NCBI RefSeq assembly: GCF_022965805.1
Contig: NW_027331028.1
Coordinates: forward strand, 36,001 to 100,000
From: Primulina eburnea
Lineage: Eukaryota > Streptophyta > Magnoliopsida > Lamiales > Gesneriaceae
Length of the DNA: 64,000 nt
Direction: 5' to 3'
How positions within the stretch are numbered: the stretch's first letter is position 1; each line of letters opens with the position of its first letter. Shown here one piece after another: positions 60,608 through 64,000 of this stretch. Below the pieces are notes generated by a model. That model did no database searches and was not told where the DNA came from. It was given only the letters and a program-made list of their open reading frames with translations. The position numbers were made by a program, and so were the translations under genes.

Positions 60608-61371
60608 TTCTTCTTGTTTATGGCATGGTAGACTTGGACACGTTAATTACGATACAACTCGTAGACTAACTAACATGAAAGCATTCCTGCATTCCATATT
60701 GATAAACAACACAAATGTGAAACTTGTGTTGAGGCAAAACTAACGAGATCCTCTTTTCGAACTATTGAAAGAAATAATGAATCACTTTATCTAATTCACA
60801 GTGATATATGTGATCTAAAAAGTGTGCAAACTCATGGTGGAAATAAATAATTCATCACTTTTGTTGACGATAGCAAAAAATTTATTATGTGTATCTCCTC
60901 AAAAGTAAGGATGAAGCTATTGACAAATTTGTCCAATATAAGAGTGAAGTTGAAAACCAACTTATCAAGAAAATTATAGTGCTAAGAAGTGATCGTGGAG
61001 TTGAATATGAATCACCATTTGCTGAGTTTTGTGCTCAACACAATATTAAACACGAAATTACTGCACCTTATTCTCCTCAGCAAAATGGCATTGCAGAGAG
61101 AAAGAATCGCACATTGAAAGAAATGATGAATGCCTTGTTATTAAGTTCTGGTTTACCACAGAACATGTGGGGGGAAGCTGTTCTAACAGCAAATTACCTT
61201 TTAAATAAGGTGCCCCGAAAGAAGCAAGATAAAAGTCCATATGAGTTATGAAAAGGTAGAAGTCCTTCCTAGCAATATCTGCGAGTGCGGGGGTGTCTTG
61301 CAAAAGTAGCAGTACCCACTCCAAAGAAAGTAAAGATAGGACCAAAAACTATTGATTGCATTTTCATTGGA
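60608..61371 (+). pseudogene. Copia-1 pre-integrase and integrase
   Basis: Starts with LWHGRLGHVNYDTTRRLTNM; stops occur in the first 200 bp. From 60889 a frame of 120 codons holds VLRSDRGVEYESPF and PYSPQQNGIAERKNRTLKEM (second D and E of the D-D-E triad), stopping at 61249. It continues, broken, to FIG at the solo LTR. Confidence 0.88.
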
Positions 61372-63158
61372 TGTGGGGCCCTTAGCTCCTAATCGTTATT
61401 ACCATACAATCTGATTAGGGTTAACTAATTATAGCGAAAAACGAGTTTAAAATTTCTTTACAATGAGCCCAAATCTTTTTATTTGAATACTAAAAATAAT
61501 ATCTCATCTCACGTCATAAATACACCCACACTTAATCGACACCAATCACATACAAACATCTCATATTCTCGGGACATGCCCCGGTATATAGACACATATA
61601 CATATATACTGGGAACAAGACATAAACATAAAACCTCAGCCCAAGGTGTGACTCCATCCAGAAGTACCCTCTCCGGTCTCCTGATATCCTGGAGTACCTG
61701 CCATTGTCCAAACACAAAGACAACAACAGCCCCCCTTGGGGGTGAGCAAAGCTCCGTATGGAACAACCAATCATATATACCACAGATATCTAAACAATGA
61801 TATATGGTATGCAATGCATGTATGTCGTGGAGGTATCAGGTCAAATGCCCATCCACTGAGCACATGTCAGAATCAATCGAATCGCTATCAAATCAATGCT
61901 CGAGCTGGCACACCGGCCTCAATAAGGGATACTCGTATGATAGCGTCGACAAAGAGCCATCAAATCCCAAATCTCATATCCAATCATCGGGGCCACAAAT
62001 GTCTATGCTTCACGGGTTTATAATACCAGCATAGCAATTGTGTTCACAAACCCCAGAATCCAATCAAATCATATCAGGGTATCCAAGGATCATAGCTCAA
62101 CGTGCATGTCATGTATCGATGTATGCATCAAATGATGTGTGTTAACAAAACATTTATTTTATACATCGATATCTCAATCTCAATGTCATGTATGCCACAT
62201 CAATCAACAAATAAGGCATATAGACACATAATCTCATTCCAATCAATCCAATCAAGCCGACATATATCATATGATACAGATACCTGTCGTATGTTACCCG
62301 GTCGCAACATACCTCAATTCTTTGTTTCCAGTTGATGTAGCCTGAAGATATTGATATTACACTTTATCTACATCAATAACATATTCATTCCAATCAATAA
62401 CATATTCCAAAATCATTAATATGAGTTTCAAATATCATTTGAAACTTCAAAAATTCATATCAAATCAAAATCAGATCATAATTCAATTCCAACTTCGAAT
62501 ATAAGTTTCTTGTCGGTTATTCTACTACATATACGAAATTCAACTTCAAATACATGCTATTCCATCACTTTGATATTTAGAGCTGCTGGAACCAAAAGAA
62601 ATTTACCTCAGTCAGAAGCCCTCGACGCGACGATCACAAATATATAATTTGTTTCGCGTTTAGACAGCGTTTCAAAGTCAATTGGGAAGGAAGAAATCAA
62701 ATTCTCTCGTTTATTCTCGAAGTTACAAAGAGGAAATGAATAAAATGCAGAAGAAAGCTCTTTCTTATCGATTCACCGCTTCGGCGCTCGGGCGGTAGAA
62801 TTCTCGCGCCCGAGCGCGAGATGTTCTGCCCCCGAGTATGATTTGTGCCGCGCTCGGGCGGTCAAAAGTTACCGCTCGGGCGCGGAACTTTCTGCCCGAA
62901 CACACACCTCATATCTCCTGGCGCTCGGGCGGTCATTTTCTACCGCCCGAGCGCCACATGTTCTGTACAATTGTTAACTTTTGTACTAAATTGGCGTCCG
63001 GCCTCTCCACTCGAGCTCTTACAACGTCAATTCATATTACATACTCATTTTCTCAATTCATTGTCATGATATACATCAAATACATAATTAAATGACAATT
63101 TCATAGATTATCGATAATCGACATAGGATTTACGATAATACGATACACGGTCCTTACA
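61372..63158 (-). mobile_element. Solo LTR of a gypsy element, minus strand, 1.8 kb, inside copia-1
   Basis: TGTGGGGCCCTTAGCTCC to CGGTCCTTACA, flanked by a perfect TTGGA target duplication (61367-61371 and 63159-63163). Read on the minus strand it starts TGTAAGGACC and ends with AACGATTAGGAG...CCCCACA, resembling the ends of the LTR at 52116-54484, so it is a related chromovirus-like family. Three GC-rich hairpins lie at 62783-62955. Confidence 0.88.
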
Positions 63159-64000
63159 TTGGATATGCTCAAAACAGTAGCGCTTATCGTTTTCTTGTAC
63201 ACGAATCTCAAATACCTGATATTCACAAGAATACGATCATGGAATCAAGAAATGCTTCGTTCTTTGAACACATGTTTCCATACAAATCTAAGGAAGAATC
63301 AATTTCATCCAAAAGATTATATGAAAGAATTGATGAAGAACAAGAGCTTGATTAAGATATTGAACCTAGACGTAGCAAGAGAGCTAGGACTGAGAAATCC
63401 TTTTGTCGGGATTTCATCACTTTCATGATGGAAAGTGATCCTCATAGCTTCAAGGAAGCAATGAGTTCATCTGAGGGACCTCTATGGAAAGAGGCTATCG
63501 ATTCTGAAATAGAATCCATTTTACAAAACCATACATGATAATTAGTAAATCTTCCTCCGGGAAGCAAACCACTAGGCTGTAAATGGGTTTTCAAAAGGAA
63601 AATGAAATCAGATGGAACCATAAATAAGTATAAAGCCTGATTGGTAATTAAAGGTTTCGATCAACGTGAAGGGCTTGATTACTTTGATACATATTCTCCT
63701 GTATCGAGAATAACCTCTATTCATGTGATACTTGCTATTGCCGCCTTGCGGAATCTTGAAGTACACCAAATGGATGTAAAGACAGCTTTTCTAAATGGAG
63801 ATTTAGAAGAGGAAATTTACATGGAACAACCTGAGTGATTTTCTGTGAATGAGTAAGAAAATAAGGTTTGTAAATTGGTGAAGTCTCTGTATGGCTTAAA
63901 ACAAGCACCAAAGCAATGGCACGAAAAATTTGATAAAGCCATGATAGAAGTGGATTTAAATTCAGTGAATGTGACAAATGTGTATACATAAAGAACAATG
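63159..64000 (+). pseudogene. Copia-1 hinge and reverse transcriptase (cut by window end)
   Basis: Resumes with GYAQNSSAYRFLV, then NASFFEHMFPYKS, RRSKRARTEKSF, LPPGSKPLGCKWVFKRKMKS, ITSIHVILAIAALRNLEVHQ, MDVKTAFLNGDLEEEIYMEQ and [19 protein letters not shown]. Stops at about 63354, 63537, 63640 and 63837 show decay. The catalytic YVDD region lies beyond 64000. Confidence 0.9.

Larger units (their letters stand above)
49736..64000 (+). mobile_element. Ty1/copia element copia-1, plus strand, split by two insertions and by the window end
   Basis: A copia LTR probably starts at 49736 (TGTTGGATTAAAGGTGGGC), with TATA box TTATAAATAG at 50189. Coding pieces follow in order: gag-protease 50730-52115, integrase 60608-61371, RT 63159-64000. 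The joins close in frame when 52116-60607 and 61372-63158 are removed with one copy of each target duplication. I could not place the LTR end or primer site (50560-50730). The 3' end is outside the window. Confidence 0.85.

Noticed and set aside
1..64000. tRNA and rRNA genes
   Set aside because: Looked for cloverleaf signatures such as GGTTCGA-type arms with A and B boxes; only primer-binding-site matches were found.

Overview
This is nuclear DNA of a flowering plant. Four intron-bearing or eudicot-type host genes sit among nested LTR retrotransposons. A MITE at 38606-38776 (starting GTGTGAGACGGTTTCACGG) is of a kind I associate with asterids, especially Lamiales, so a Lamiales species is my best guess at moderate to low confidence. 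All calls were made by reading; no search was run.

Host genes, left to right. (1) The last five coding exons of a TATA-box-binding protein gene (105-2240, +); its 5' end lies off the window. (2) An intronless pollen-type SKU5-similar / L-ascorbate-oxidase-homolog gene (19443-21107, +) with signal peptide and TATA box, but without the copper ligands of true oxidases. (3) A complete nine-exon apyrase gene (33636-37969, +) giving 470 residues with all four checked apyrase conserved regions. (4) A complete three-exon plastid dihydrodipicolinate synthase gene (39029-43311, +), first committed step of lysine synthesis, with a retroelement LTR inside its long first intron. A possible unidentified gene fragment lies at 4800-5362.

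Mobile DNA. 5363-18913 holds two members of one Tat-lineage Ty3/gypsy family placed head to head: a truncated minus-strand copy B (5363-8406, 3' LTR plus 3' region) and a complete plus-strand copy A (8407-18913: LTR, PBS, gag-protease, RT with two RNase H domains, integrase, long 3' region, LTR). Copy B carries an intronless sense fragment of the host glycine-cleavage T-protein (aminomethyltransferase) gene exactly where copy A carries unrelated filler. 22448-33358 is an old minus-strand Ty1/copia element (copia-2) broken up by a 2.5-kb solo gypsy LTR, by a deleted gypsy element, and by a CACTA terminus inside that one. 43564-48258 is a very young minus-strand copia element (copia-3) with LTRs that look identical, a perfect 5-bp target duplication, and a polyprotein frame broken once. 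49736-64000 is a plus-strand copia element (copia-1), related in protein to copia-2, interrupted by an 8.5-kb chromovirus-like element (52116-60607; gag present, pol collapsed) and by a 1.8-kb solo LTR with perfect target duplication (61372-63158).

Most notable: the captured T-protein segment and the variable 3' cassette of the Tat family, and GC-rich self-complementary motif clusters embedded in the AT-rich LTRs of three different elements (40458-40615, 52292-52570, 62783-62955). I found no defence system, CRISPR array, rRNA or convincing tRNA.
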